The position numbers were made by a program, and so were the translations under genes. Source: DASUXA01 sp036378155 (GTDB taxonomy: Bacteria; Actinomycetota; Actinomycetes; Mycobacteriales; Micromonosporaceae). Taken from it: a stretch of DNA of 64,000 nucleotides. The DNA is taken from positions 1 to 64,000 of the forward strand of contig DASUXA010000097.1 of the NCBI GenBank assembly GCA_036378155.1, read 5' to 3'. The notes beneath the pieces are model-generated. The model saw nothing but the letters and a program-made list of their open reading frames with translations, did no database searches and was not told the origin of the DNA. Positions 1-10,753 of the stretch are shown here, piece by piece; positions within the stretch are counted from its first letter, which is position 1; every line of letters begins with the position of its first letter.

Positions 1-2382
<2,382 letters not shown>

Positions 2383-2426
2383 CGGCTCCCCTGGTTGGTG
2401 ACGCTCACGAGGTATCGACACAACCG

Positions 2427-2451
2427 AAGTTGAGTCTATTCCGCTCAACTT
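2427..2451 (-). promoter_or_regulatory. HAIR operator of clpB (HspR-binding palindrome)
   Basis: Perfect inverted repeat AAGTTGAG-N9-CTCAACTT. The actinobacterial HAIR consensus is CTTGAGT-N7-ACTCAAG; the TTGAG/CTCAA cores and spacing agree. It lies 45 bp upstream of the clpB start and is the expected HspR site. It also sits upstream of the divergent SDR gene. Confidence 0.88.
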
Positions 2452-2531
2452 TGCGACGGCCACTCGACAGCGCTCCCGCCGGCGGTTCCGACTGCCGGTC
2501 GAGCACGCGACCGACCGGTACGCTCCCGCAC

Positions 2532-3284
2532 ATGGCCACCGCTCTCGTCACCGGCGCCGGTCGCGGCATCGGCCGCGCCGTCGCCGCCCGGCTCGCCGCC
2601 GCCGGACATCGCGTCGCGCTCACCGCGCGCAGCGCCGACGAACTCGCCGGGACCGCCGAGTGCTGCGGCGACGCCGAGACCCTGGTGGTACCGGCGGACA
2701 TCACCGCACCGGGCGCGGTCGACGAGGTGTTCGGGCAGGTCGAGGCGGCGTTCGGACCGGTCGAGATCCTGGTCGCGAACGCGGGCGCGGCGACCTCGGC
2801 ACCACTGCACCGGACCACGGACGAGGAGTGGCAGCGCATCCTCGACCTGAACCTCACCGCGCCGTTCCGCTGCCTGCGCCGGGCGGTCCCGTCCATGGTC
2901 GAGCGGGGGTACGGACGGATCGTCGTGATCGGCTCGGTCGCCTCGAAACTCGGCATGCCCTACGTCGCCGCGTACACCGCCTCGAAGCACGGCGTCCTCG
3001 GGCTGGTCCGGTCGGCGGCGGCGGAACTGGCACGGACCGGCGTCACCGTCAACGCGGTCTGCCCCGCGTACGTGGACACCCCGATGACCGACCGGTCCGT
3101 CGAGATGATCGTGGCGCGTACCGGGCGCAGCGCCGAGGACGCGCGGGCGTGGCTGGAACGCCAGCAGCCGATCGGCCGCCTGATCACGGTCGACGAGGTC
3201 GCCGACGCGGTGATGCTGTGCGTCGGCAGCGCCGCGATCAACGGGCAGGGCATCAACGTCGACGGTGGGGCGGTGCAGTCATGA
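2532..3284 (+). CDS. SDR-family NAD(P)-dependent dehydrogenase, probable 3-hydroxyacyl-CoA-type
   Basis: 250-residue classical short-chain dehydrogenase. It has the cofactor motif TGAGRGIG near residue 7, NAG near 83, and the catalytic Ser (IGSVAS) and Tyr-x-x-x-Lys (YTASK) near 130-150. The C-terminus ends NGQGINVDGG, as in FabG/3-hydroxyacyl-CoA dehydrogenases. It overlaps the following ridA-like gene by ATGA. Across paaX lie a benzoate/aminobenzoate-CoA ligase and a monooxygenase-reductase fusion, so I infer that it oxidises a hydroxyacyl-CoA intermediate downstream of that fusion. ATG 2532 has no clear ribosome-binding site, but TACGCT ends 7 bp before it, the spacing of a leaderless promoter. 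The exact substrate cannot be read from sequence. Confidence 0.88.
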   Translation: MATALVTGAGRGIGRAVAARLAAAGHRVALTARSADELAGTAECCGDAETLVVPADITAPGAVDEVFGQVEAAFGPVEILVANAGAATSAPLHRTTDEEWQRILDLNLTAPFRCLRRAVPSMVERGYGRIVVIGSVASKLGMPYVAAYTASKHGVLGLVRSAAAELARTGVTVNAVCPAYVDTPMTDRSVEMIVARTGRSAEDARAWLERQQPIGRLITVDEVADAVMLCVGSAAINGQGINVDGGAVQS

Positions 3285-3682
3285 CCCTGGCACGGGTCAA
3301 CCCGCCGGAACTCGCGGCGCCGTCCGGGTTCTCGCACGCGGTCACGGCGGTCGGCGGGCGCACCGTGTACCTGGCGGGACAGACCGGCATGGACGCGGAC
3401 GGACGCATCGTCGACGGCGACGTGGTCGCCCAGTTCGAGCAGGCGTTGACGAACCTGCTCGCCGCGCTGCGCGCGGCCGGGGGCGGCCCGGAACACCTCG
3501 CCGCGATCACCATCTACATCGTCGACGTCCCCGGATACCGGGCGGCGGCGCGGCGGATCGGCGAGGTGTGGCGGCGACTGTGCGGCCGCGAGTACCCGGC
3601 TGCCGCCGGTATCGGGGTGGCGCGCCTATGGGACGACGAGGCGCTGGTCGAGATCGCCGGGGTCGCCGTCGTCCCGGAGTAG
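3281..3682 (+). CDS. RidA-family protein lacking the canonical catalytic arginine
   Basis: 133 residues of the YjgF/YER057c/UK114 fold, translationally coupled to the SDR gene (ATGA overlap). Canonical RidA hydrolyses reactive enamines/imines and uses an Arg in the C-terminal F-P-A-R-S segment. Here the aligned segment reads YPAAAGIGVARL, so that Arg is replaced by Ala, as in several Rid subfamilies whose activity is less well known. Members occur in catabolic operons for aromatic amines. In this context an inferred substrate is the enamine 2-amino-5-oxocyclohex-1-ene-carboxyl-CoA made by the neighbouring fusion enzyme, but the missing Arg argues for a different mechanism or a binding role. 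Confidence 0.85.
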   Translation: MTLARVNPPELAAPSGFSHAVTAVGGRTVYLAGQTGMDADGRIVDGDVVAQFEQALTNLLAALRAAGGGPEHLAAITIYIVDVPGYRAAARRIGEVWRRLCGREYPAAAGIGVARLWDDEALVEIAGVAVVPE

Positions 3683-3696
3683 CGCGGCGGCAGACG

Positions 3697-4518
3697 TCAC
3701 TCCCGTTCGTCGCCGAGCACGTCGGCGACGTACCGGGCGGCGGGCTCGGCGAGCCGCTCCGCCAGGGCCTGGAACACGTCGACCGCGGCCTTGCCGGGCC
3801 AGTCTGCGGGCAGCAGTTCCCCTGGGAGCACCGGGTCGAGGTAGGGCAGCCGCCGCCACGCGGTGAGGGCGAGCACCCAGTCGCGGTACGCCCGCGCCGC
3901 CGAGCCCGGATCGCGTCCCCACCCGTCGAGCACGGGCGCCCAACCCGCGACGAACTCCGCGTAGTACCGACCCACGGCGGGTAGATCCCACCACCGCTCG
4001 GCGAGCGACTGGACGTCGCCGTACGCCAGATAGTCGGCGCGGAACAGGTGGACGTACGGGTCGAGCCCACGCCGGCGCAGCGCGCTGCGGGTGAGGTCGG
4101 CACGGTGCGCGGGGGCGATCCAGACGCCGGGCGCGACGGTACCGAAGCCCAGCCCGCTGAGCGTGGAGCGGAGCGTATGCCGGCGGGAGCGCTCCGCCTC
4201 CGGTACCGAGAACGTCGCGAGCAGCCAGCCGTCGGCGAGCGTCGCGGACGGCGGTGTGAAGATCCGCAGGTCACCCTCGTCGAGGATCTCGACGGCAGTC
4301 GGTGACAGGGCGTACCCGGCGGCGCCGTCCCGACGGGCGGCGACCAGCAGACCCCGGTGCTTGAGGCGGGAGATCGCGGAGCGTACCGCAGGCTCGTCGA
4401 CGCCCAGCCCGGCGAGCAGCCGGACCAGTCCGCTGACCGGCAGCCAGCCGCCCCGCTCGCGGGCGTACAGCCCGTACACGGTGACGATCAGTGCTCTCGG
4501 CTGGGCGGGTTGCGCCAC
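3697..4518 (-). CDS. PaaX-family transcriptional repressor
   Basis: 273 residues with the PaaX layout: an N-terminal winged-helix domain (about 10-75, including VRSAISRLKHRGLL), a central PaaX segment (WLLATFSVPEAERSRRHTLR) and the C-terminal domain. PaaX-type repressors respond to aryl-CoA thioesters such as phenylacetyl-CoA. The gene starts at GTG 4518 and diverges from the CoA-ligase gene, with 92 bp between them. It probably represses the ligase/monooxygenase pair, and perhaps the SDR-ridA pair whose 3' end faces it, until the aromatic CoA ester accumulates. The effector is an inference from context. Confidence 0.9.
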   Translation of the reverse strand: MAQPAQPRALIVTVYGLYARERGGWLPVSGLVRLLAGLGVDEPAVRSAISRLKHRGLLVAARRDGAAGYALSPTAVEILDEGDLRIFTPPSATLADGWLLATFSVPEAERSRRHTLRSTLSGLGFGTVAPGVWIAPAHRADLTRSALRRRGLDPYVHLFRADYLAYGDVQSLAERWWDLPAVGRYYAEFVAGWAPVLDGWGRDPGSAARAYRDWVLALTAWRRLPYLDPVLPGELLPADWPGKAAVDVFQALAERLAEPAARYVADVLGDERE

Positions 4519-4610
4519 CGCGTCACCATAGCGTCATCTTGACTGCCGTCACCAAGGCGGAATACTGGCAGTGCGCAGTGTGGCGCACGACACAGGGGGG
4601 TGGGGCGCCG

Positions 4611-6200
4611 ATGCAGCTCACGCGGTCGGCTCACATCGACACGTTCACCCGCGACCACCTACCGCCGGCCGACCAGTGGCCGGTGTTCGTTTTCGATCTG
4701 CCCGAGGTCCGGTACCCGGAACGGCTCAACGCGGCGAGCAGACTGCTGGACGCCACGATCGAGCGGTACGGCGCGGACCGGCTCTGCCTGATGTCGCCGA
4801 CCGAGCGGTGGAGCTACGCGGACGTCGCCCGCCGCGTCAACCAGGTCGCCCATGTCCTGGTTGACGACCTGGGGTTGGTACCCGGCAACCGGGTGCTGCT
4901 GCGCGCGCCCAACAACCCGTGGCTGGTGATCTGCTGGCTGGCGGTACTGCGGATGGGTGGCGTGGTGGTCACCACCATGCCCCTGCTGCGCTCCTCCGAG
5001 TTGCGCACCATCCACGAGATCGCGCGGATCGACCACTCGCTGGTCGACGACCGGTTCGTCACCGACCTGGCCGCCGCCGACATCGGCGCGTACACGACCT
5101 TCGGCGACCTCGCGAAACGGTCCGCCGACAAGGACGTGGACTTCGCCGCGGTGGACACCGCCGCCGACGACGTCGCCCTGCTCGCCTTCACGTCCGGTAC
5201 CACCGGGCGACCCAAGGCGACCATGCACTTCCACCGGGACATCCTGGCGAACGCCGACACGTTCGCCCGGCACGTGCTCAAGCCGCGCCCGGACGACCTG
5301 GTCACCGGGTCGCCGCCGCTGGGTTTCACGTTCGGGCTGGGCGGGCTGGTGGTGTTCCCGCTGTACGCCGGAGCCGCGTCGCTGCTGCTCGAAAAGGGCA
5401 CCCCGGACGTGCTGGAGGCGGCGCTGGTCGAGCACCGACCGACGATGCTGTTCACCGCGCCCACGGCGTACCGGACGCTGCTCGCCGACGGCGCCGACCT
5501 CAGTTCGCTGCGCCGCTGCGTGTCCGCCGCCGAACCGCTGCCGAAGGCGACCTGGGAGGCGTTCCACCAGGCGACCGGCTTGAAGATCATCGACGGGATC
5601 GGCTCGACCGAGATGCTGCACATCTTCATCTCCGCCGCCGACGACGACATCCGACCGGGCGCGACCGGGAAACCGATACCGGGGTACTACGCGACGATCC
5701 TCGACGACGACGGCAACGAGGTACCGGACGGGCAGATCGGGCGGCTCGCGGTGCGGGGACCGACCGGCTGCCGGTACCTCGACGACGAGCGCCAGAAGAC
5801 GTACGTGCAGCACGGCTGGAACCTCACCGGCGACACGTACTACCGCGACGAGGACGGGTACTTCTGGTACCAGGCACGCAACGACGACATGATCATCTCT
5901 GCCGGGTTCAACATCGCCGGTCCCGAGGTCGAGGCGGCGCTGCTGCGCCACCCCGAGGTGGTCGAGTGCGCCGTGGTCGGAGTACCGGACCCGCAGCGCA
6001 CCATGACCGTCAAGGCGTACGTCGTGCTGCGCCCCGGCGTGCTGGGTGACGACGCCAAGGTCGCCGAGTTGCGCGACCACTGCCGGCGGGAAATCGCCTC
6101 GTACAAGGCGCCCCGGGCGATCGAGTTCATCGAGGCGTTGCCCCGCACCTCGACGGGTAAGGTCCAGCGGTACGTACTGCGTGAGCAGGCCAGCCGCTAG
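4611..6200 (+). CDS. Benzoate/2-aminobenzoate-CoA ligase (acyl-adenylate-forming)
   Basis: 529 residues of the ANL superfamily. The AMP/ATP motif FTSGTTGRPKATMHFHRD is near residue 200, IGSTEMLHIF near 335, LTGDTYYRDEDGYFW near 405, and the hinge/lysine end PRTSTGKVQRYVLRE at the C-terminus. These details (YQARNDDMI, GSTEMLHIF) match benzoate-CoA and 2-aminobenzoate-CoA ligases better than acetyl-CoA synthetases. The reaction would be aromatic acid + ATP + CoA giving aryl-CoA + AMP + PPi. It lies 15 bp upstream of a 2-aminobenzoyl-CoA monooxygenase/reductase-like gene, which makes anthranilate the most likely substrate; salicylate or benzoate remain possible. Confidence 0.9.
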   Translation: MQLTRSAHIDTFTRDHLPPADQWPVFVFDLPEVRYPERLNAASRLLDATIERYGADRLCLMSPTERWSYADVARRVNQVAHVLVDDLGLVPGNRVLLRAPNNPWLVICWLAVLRMGGVVVTTMPLLRSSELRTIHEIARIDHSLVDDRFVTDLAAADIGAYTTFGDLAKRSADKDVDFAAVDTAADDVALLAFTSGTTGRPKATMHFHRDILANADTFARHVLKPRPDDLVTGSPPLGFTFGLGGLVVFPLYAGAASLLLEKGTPDVLEAALVEHRPTMLFTAPTAYRTLLADGADLSSLRRCVSAAEPLPKATWEAFHQATGLKIIDGIGSTEMLHIFISAADDDIRPGATGKPIPGYYATILDDDGNEVPDGQIGRLAVRGPTGCRYLDDERQKTYVQHGWNLTGDTYYRDEDGYFWYQARNDDMIISAGFNIAGPEVEAALLRHPEVVECAVVGVPDPQRTMTVKAYVVLRPGVLGDDAKVAELRDHCRREIASYKAPRAIEFIEALPRTSTGKVQRYVLREQASR

Positions 6201-6215
6201 GAGTCGGAGGCGAGC

Positions 6216-8594
6216 GTGCGGATCGCGGTGATCGGCGGCGGCCCCGGCGGGTTGTACTTCGCCGCGCTCGCCGCCCAGTTGCGGGCGGGGCTGCTGGCCG
6301 GGGGCAGCGAGATCACGGTCTGGGAGCGCAACGCGCCCGACGACACGTTCGGGTTCGGCGTGGTCTTCTCCGACGAGACGCTCGGCGGGATCGAACACGC
6401 CGACCCGGCGATCCACGAGGCGATGGCGGCCCGGTTCGCCCGCTGGGACGACATCGACGTACGGCTGACCGGGCGGGACGGGCGCACCGAGGTGGTCACG
6501 TCGGGCGGGCACGGCTTCGCCGCGATGAGCCGGATGGAACTGCTGCGCATCCTGCGCGACCGGTGCCGGGAACTCGGCGTAACGCTGCGCTTCCAGACCG
6601 AGGCGCCCGACCTGGAGCGCCTGTCGGAGTCGTACGACCTGGTCGTCTCGGCGGACGGGGTGCACTCGGCGACCCGCGCCCGGTACGCCGACGAGTTCCG
6701 CCCCGACACCGACGTGCGTCGCTGCCGGTACATCTGGCTGGGCACCGACAAGGTGTTCGACGCGTTCACCTTCGACGTGCGCGAGACGCCGTGGGGCGTC
6801 ATGCAGGTCCACGCGTACCCGTACGACGCGACCGGCTCGACGGTGATCATGGAGATGCACGACGACGTGTGGCAGCGCGCCGGCTTCACCGCGCCCGACC
6901 TCGCGCCCGGCGAGTCCGACGAGAAGTCGATCGACCAGTGCGGGCAGATCTTCGCGGACCTGCTCGACGGGTACCAGTTGATCGGCAACAACTCGAAGTG
7001 GATCAGGTTCACCACGGTCCGCTGCGCGACGTGGCGACGCGGCAACGTGGTCCTGCTGGGCGACGCCGCGCACACCGCGCACTTCTCCATCGGGTCCGGT
7101 ACCAAGCTCGCGATGGAGGACGCCCTGGCGTTGGCGGCGTGCCTCGCCGAGCAGCCCACGGTGGACGCCGCGCTCATCGCGTACGAGCAGGAACGCAAGC
7201 CGGTCGTGGTGTCCACGCAGCGCGCCGCGCAGGCGAGCCTCGAATGGTTCGAGAACCTCGGGCGGTACACCCACCAGCCGCCGCTGCGCTTCGCGTTCAA
7301 CATCCTCACCCGGTCGCGTCGGGTCACGTACGACAACCTGCGGCTACGCGACCCGGAGTTCGTGGCGCGGGTCGACGAGTGGTTCTGCGGGGACGGTCCG
7401 GTCACCCCGCCGATGTTCCAGCCGTTCCAGTTGCGGGACCTGCGGCTGAAGAACCGGGTGATCGTGTCGCCGATGGACATGTACGTGGCGACGGACGGGC
7501 TGCCCAACGACTTCCACCTGGTACACCTCGGCTCGAAGGCGCTCGGCGGCGCGGCGCTGGTGATGACCGAGATGGTGTGTGTGTCGCCGGAGGGCAGGAT
7601 CACGCCGGGCTGCACCGGGCTGTGGACGGACGAGCAGCGCGACGCGTGGCGGCGGGTGGTCGACTTCGTCCACCACCGCTCCACCGCCGCGATCGGCGTC
7701 CAGCTCGGTCACTCGGGACGCAAGGGCTCCACGAAACTCATGTGGGAGGGCATCGACCAGCCGCTGGACGACGGCAACTGGTCGGTGGTCGGACCGTCGC
7801 CGCTGCGGTACTCGCCGGTCAACCAGGTGCCCCGCGAGTTGACCGTCGCCGACCTCGCCCAGATCCGCGCACAGTTCGTCGCCGCCGCGCGGCGCGCCGT
7901 CGAGGCAGGCTTCGACCTGCTGGAACTGCACTGCGCGCACGGGTACCTGCTGTCGTCGTTCCTGTCCCCGCTGACGAATCGGCGCACCGACCGGTACGGC
8001 GGGCCGCTGGAGAATCGGCTGCGCTTCCCGCTCGAGGTGTTCGACGCGGTACGGGACGTGTGGCCGGCGCAGAAACCGATGTCGGTACGGATCTCGGCGA
8101 CGGACTGGTACCCCGGCGGCGTGGACACCGACGACGCTATCGAGATCGCGCGCGCCTTCGTCGAACACGGGGTGGACGCGGTCGACGTGTCGACCGGTCA
8201 GGTGGTCAGTGAGGAGAAACCCGCGTTCGGGCGGTCGTACCAGACGCCGTACGCGGACGCGATCCGCAACGCGCTGCCCGACGTCGCGGTGATCGCGGTC
8301 GGCGCGATCTCCTCGTACGACGACGTGAACTCGCTGATCCTGGCGGGTCGCGCGGACCTGTGCGCGCTGGGCCGCACCCACCTGTACGACCCGCAGTGGA
8401 CCTTGCACGCGGCGGCGGAGCAGGAGTACCAGGGTCCCGGGGTGGACTGGCCGCTGCCGTTCGCCGCCGGTCGGCGCCGGCCCCAGACCGGTCGCGTGGA
8501 CGGTCCGAAGCCACGGCTGGAGCTGGTCCGCGACCCGGCTGCCGGACGCACCCGGCACACCCGCTGGCGTCCGCGTCCGGACCGGCTCAGCTAG
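6216..8594 (+). CDS. Bifunctional FAD monooxygenase / Old Yellow Enzyme fusion (2-aminobenzoyl-CoA monooxygenase-reductase or salicylyl-CoA 5-hydroxylase type)
   Basis: 792 residues in two fused enzymes. Residues 1-390 form a PHBH-type FAD monooxygenase (GGGPGGLYFA at 7; GDAAHTAHFSIGSGTKLAMEDA near 285). About 395-760 is an NADH:flavin oxidoreductase/OYE barrel (FQLRDLRLKNRVIVSPM; ELHCAHGYLLSSFLSPLTN; RTDRYGGPLENR). This architecture and length are those of Azoarcus 2-aminobenzoyl-CoA monooxygenase/reductase, which hydroxylates and then reduces the CoA-activated ring to a non-aromatic alicyclic product; database annotations also call it salicylyl-CoA 5-hydroxylase/oxidoreductase. GTG 6216 follows GGAGG. 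Co-transcription with the upstream ligase is likely (15-bp gap). The C-terminal about 30 residues are Arg/Pro-rich and probably disordered. Confidence 0.9.
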   Translation: MRIAVIGGGPGGLYFAALAAQLRAGLLAGGSEITVWERNAPDDTFGFGVVFSDETLGGIEHADPAIHEAMAARFARWDDIDVRLTGRDGRTEVVTSGGHGFAAMSRMELLRILRDRCRELGVTLRFQTEAPDLERLSESYDLVVSADGVHSATRARYADEFRPDTDVRRCRYIWLGTDKVFDAFTFDVRETPWGVMQVHAYPYDATGSTVIMEMHDDVWQRAGFTAPDLAPGESDEKSIDQCGQIFADLLDGYQLIGNNSKWIRFTTVRCATWRRGNVVLLGDAAHTAHFSIGSGTKLAMEDALALAACLAEQPTVDAALIAYEQERKPVVVSTQRAAQASLEWFENLGRYTHQPPLRFAFNILTRSRRVTYDNLRLRDPEFVARVDEWFCGDGPVTPPMFQPFQLRDLRLKNRVIVSPMDMYVATDGLPNDFHLVHLGSKALGGAALVMTEMVCVSPEGRITPGCTGLWTDEQRDAWRRVVDFVHHRSTAAIGVQLGHSGRKGSTKLMWEGIDQPLDDGNWSVVGPSPLRYSPVNQVPRELTVADLAQIRAQFVAAARRAVEAGFDLLELHCAHGYLLSSFLSPLTNRRTDRYGGPLENRLRFPLEVFDAVRDVWPAQKPMSVRISATDWYPGGVDTDDAIEIARAFVEHGVDAVDVSTGQVVSEEKPAFGRSYQTPYADAIRNALPDVAVIAVGAISSYDDVNSLILAGRADLCALGRTHLYDPQWTLHAAAEQEYQGPGVDWPLPFAAGRRRPQTGRVDGPKPRLELVRDPAAGRTRHTRWRPRPDRLS

Positions 8595-8764
8595 GCGACG
8601 GCGGTACACCGGCAAAACGAACCGGCGAGGCGAGGCACGTCGTCCGAGGCGTACAACGCCCGTGATGTGCGCACACCTCCAGCGGTGTGCGGTGCGACAA
8701 GACCACGCCGGCTCCGTCGCAGCCCGCTTGACACAAGCGCGGAAACCGTCAAAGGCTGTACCGC

Positions 8765-9325
8765 ATGCCGCCCCGCGACCTACCCGCCCAGATCCTCGAC
8801 GCTGCCGGCGAACTACTGGTCGCGCACGGCTTCCGGAAGCTGCGTATGCAGGACGTCGCCGAGCGGGTCGGGGTCAGCCGACAAACCGTGTACAACGAAT
8901 TCGGCGACAAGACCGGGCTGGCGCAGGCGCTGGTACTCCGGGAAACCAACCGGCTGCTCGACGGCATCGACGCGGCGCTGTCCGCCCACGACGACACGGA
9001 GGCGGCGGTCGCCGCGGCCGTCGCGTTCGTGCTCGGCGAGGGCAGCGACAGTCCGCTGGTCAAGGCGGCGCTGACCGGGGACGGATCGGTGGAGTTCCTG
9101 CCCCTGCTCACCACCCGTGGCGAACCCGTCTTCGCGGCGGCGATGGACCGCCTCGCCACGTACGCCCGCCGACACTGGCCGCATCACAGCGCCGCCGACA
9201 TCGACCTCGCCGCCGAGGTCGCCGTCCGGTTGACCGTCTCCCACCTCATGCTTCCGCTCGACCCCGTCGACCGCGCCGCCGCGAAAGTCGCCCGCGCCGT
9301 CACCGCCCTCCTCAGACGGGCGTGA
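8765..9325 (+). CDS. TetR-family transcriptional regulator
   Basis: 186 residues. The N-terminal TetR helix-turn-helix spans about 8-55 (ILDAAGELLVAHG, then VSRQTVYNEFGDKTGLA); the C-terminal ligand domain is not informative. It lies 170 bp downstream of the monooxygenase-reductase fusion in the same direction, so it may regulate that cluster or be independent. No clear palindromic operator was seen immediately upstream. Confidence 0.88.
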   Translation: MPPRDLPAQILDAAGELLVAHGFRKLRMQDVAERVGVSRQTVYNEFGDKTGLAQALVLRETNRLLDGIDAALSAHDDTEAAVAAAVAFVLGEGSDSPLVKAALTGDGSVEFLPLLTTRGEPVFAAAMDRLATYARRHWPHHSAADIDLAAEVAVRLTVSHLMLPLDPVDRAAAKVARAVTALLRRA

Positions 9326-9466
9326 GCGCGGCGCTCGGCGTGCCGGCCGGCGCCACCGAATGACCGTGCCGCCAGGCACGTTCGGATTTTCGGCCCCTTC
9401 CGCTGATGCAAGTTGCGGGCTACGGTGTCGCCACCAGCGGAGAGACGCTGGCCACAGGAGTTGACG

Positions 9467-9898
9467 GTGAGCGTGCAAGAGACGTCGTTCCGCGGTTTCG
9501 CCAACCCGGTCGACCCCACGCCGGACGAGATGCGGGCGTGGGCGTACCGCCCTGACTCCGTCGACCTCGGCTCGCTGCCGCAGGACTGGGACCTGCTGGT
9601 CGTGACCGAGCGGCTGATACCGACCCTGTTCGACCTCGCCATGGACACCACCTGCCCCGCCCGCCGGTTCGCGCTGCACTGCCTGTACATCTACGCCGCC
9701 GACGCGATCCGAACGAACTTCCGCGCACACCCGAAGCGACGGCTGCGCAAGATGGTCGAGCAGGCGGAGGAGGACGGCGACGCGCTGCTGGCGATCTGGG
9801 CGCACAACGTCCGAGCGCTGAGCGCGCGACCGGAGTTGTTCGAGTACCACGACTGGTGCGAGGGCGGACTGGTCCGCCAGCCGCGCCGGATCGCTTAG
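9467..9898 (+). CDS. Conserved-looking protein of unknown function
   Basis: 143 residues, not recognised. GTG 9467 is preceded by AGGAG six bases upstream, which decides the start over ATG/TTG alternatives. The protein is predicted soluble and helical, with a central DLAMDTTCPARRFALHCLYIYAAD segment and a basic RAHPKRRLRKM patch, so it may be a small helical-bundle regulator. It ends just before a long hairpin and faces the MT0933-like gene. Confidence 0.75.
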   Translation: MSVQETSFRGFANPVDPTPDEMRAWAYRPDSVDLGSLPQDWDLLVVTERLIPTLFDLAMDTTCPARRFALHCLYIYAADAIRTNFRAHPKRRLRKMVEQAEEDGDALLAIWAHNVRALSARPELFEYHDWCEGGLVRQPRRIA

Positions 9899-9911
9899 CT
9901 TGCAGGTTGGG

Positions 9912-9983
9912 GGGTCGGGGGCGGTCCGTCCCGCTCCGGGCGATCAGGCTTGATCCCTGCGCGGGCCGGACCGCCCCCGACCC
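9912..9983. terminator. Large hairpin, probable bidirectional terminator
   Basis: 17-bp perfect inverted repeat (9912-9928 with 9967-9983) enclosing a 38-nt loop that itself can pair. It sits between two convergent genes. There is no T-tract, as is usual in high-GC actinomycetes. Confidence 0.6.
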
Positions 9984-10034
9984 TTGACCCGCGCTGTCCG
10001 CCGCGGCGCGACCGGTCCGACAGGTGAGGGGATG

Positions 10035-10235
10035 TTAGTGGCGGTCTTGGCCGCCTTGGCGGCGTAGGGCGTCCTTCGCCTGCTGGGCGGCGGTGTCCAG
10101 GTGCTCCGAGTACTTGCTGCCGGTCGCCTTGTCGGCGCGGACGCGAGCCTGGTCGACCGCGTTGTCGACCTTGTCCGGGTGCCTCCGCAGCAGGTCCTTC
10201 GCCCGGTTGACCAGGTCGCTCATCGACATGCCCAT
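10035..10235 (-). CDS. MT0933-like antitoxin-family small protein
   Basis: 66 residues starting MGMSMSDLVNRAKDLLRRHPD, with the repeated amphipathic Lys/Asp/Ala pattern (DKVDNAVDQARVRADKATG) typical of the actinobacterial MT0933-like family, annotated as an antitoxin although many members have no toxin partner. No toxin gene is adjacent. ATG 10235 follows a strong GGGGGGAAC. It may equally be a CsbD-like stress protein; its position next to the heat-shock operon fits either role. Confidence 0.72.
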   Translation of the reverse strand: MGMSMSDLVNRAKDLLRRHPDKVDNAVDQARVRADKATGSKYSEHLDTAAQQAKDALRRQGGQDRH

Positions 10236-10311
10236 GATGTTCCCCCCTCGCCGGTGACTGTCCAGGCTAGCGGGGTTACAGGCAGTAGTCGGTCCGCTGA
10301 GTCGGTTCGGT

Positions 10312-10749
10312 TCAGCCGTGCCCGCGCCGAGGGCGCCAAATGACCAGGGCGGTGGGGTTCTGCGTCGCCGGCACCAGGTCGCGACGCGGGTAGGCACTCA
10401 TCGTCTCGAGTTCGGCGATGCGCTGTTCGGCGGCGCGCAGCGCGCCTTCCAACTCGGCGACCCGCTGCTGCAACTGCAGGACGTACTGCTCCAGCGCGAT
10501 GATCTGCTTCACACCGGCGAGATTGACGCCGTCCTCCTGGCTCAGCCGCTGGATCTCGCGCAGCATCACCACGTCGCGGACGCTGTACCGCCGACCCCCG
10601 CCCGGGGCCCGCCCTGCCTGGACGAGCCCCAGCCGGTCGTACTGCCGCAGCGTCTGGGGGTGCATGCCGGCCATCTTCGCCGCGACCGAGATCAACAAGA
10701 CTTTGGCGTCGGACGACTCGTCGACGGATACGAACACCTCTTCGCGCAT
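10312..10749 (-). CDS. hspR: HspR, MerR-type heat-shock repressor
   Basis: 145 residues. A MerR winged-helix DNA-binding domain lies at about 18-90 (SVAAKMAGMHPQTLRQYDRLGLV, then GGGRRYSVRDVVMLREI), followed by a coiled coil (about 95-125) and the family tail TALVIWRPRRG. HspR binds HAIR palindromes with DnaK as co-repressor, so free DnaK shuts down its own operon. It is the last gene of dnaK-grpE-dnaJ-hspR, 4 bp after dnaJ. ATG 10749 is chosen because GGAGGTGAAC precedes it; the longer reading frame upstream is dnaJ sequence out of frame. HAIR sites occur in front of dnaK and clpB in this window. Confidence 0.96.
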   Translation of the reverse strand: MREEVFVSVDESSDAKVLLISVAAKMAGMHPQTLRQYDRLGLVQAGRAPGGGRRYSVRDVVMLREIQRLSQEDGVNLAGVKQIIALEQYVLQLQQRVAELEGALRAAEQRIAELETMSAYPRRDLVPATQNPTALVIWRPRRGHG

Positions 10750-10753
10750 GCGT

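Noticed and set aside
4659..7274. 871-codon minus-strand frame opposite the CoA-ligase and monooxygenase genes
   Set aside because: It spans two clearly real genes and has no domain; typical GC-rich shadow.
10035..10749. Toxin-antitoxin module around the MT0933-like gene
   Set aside because: No toxin-sized partner gene adjoins it; the neighbours are hspR and a soluble unknown protein read convergently.
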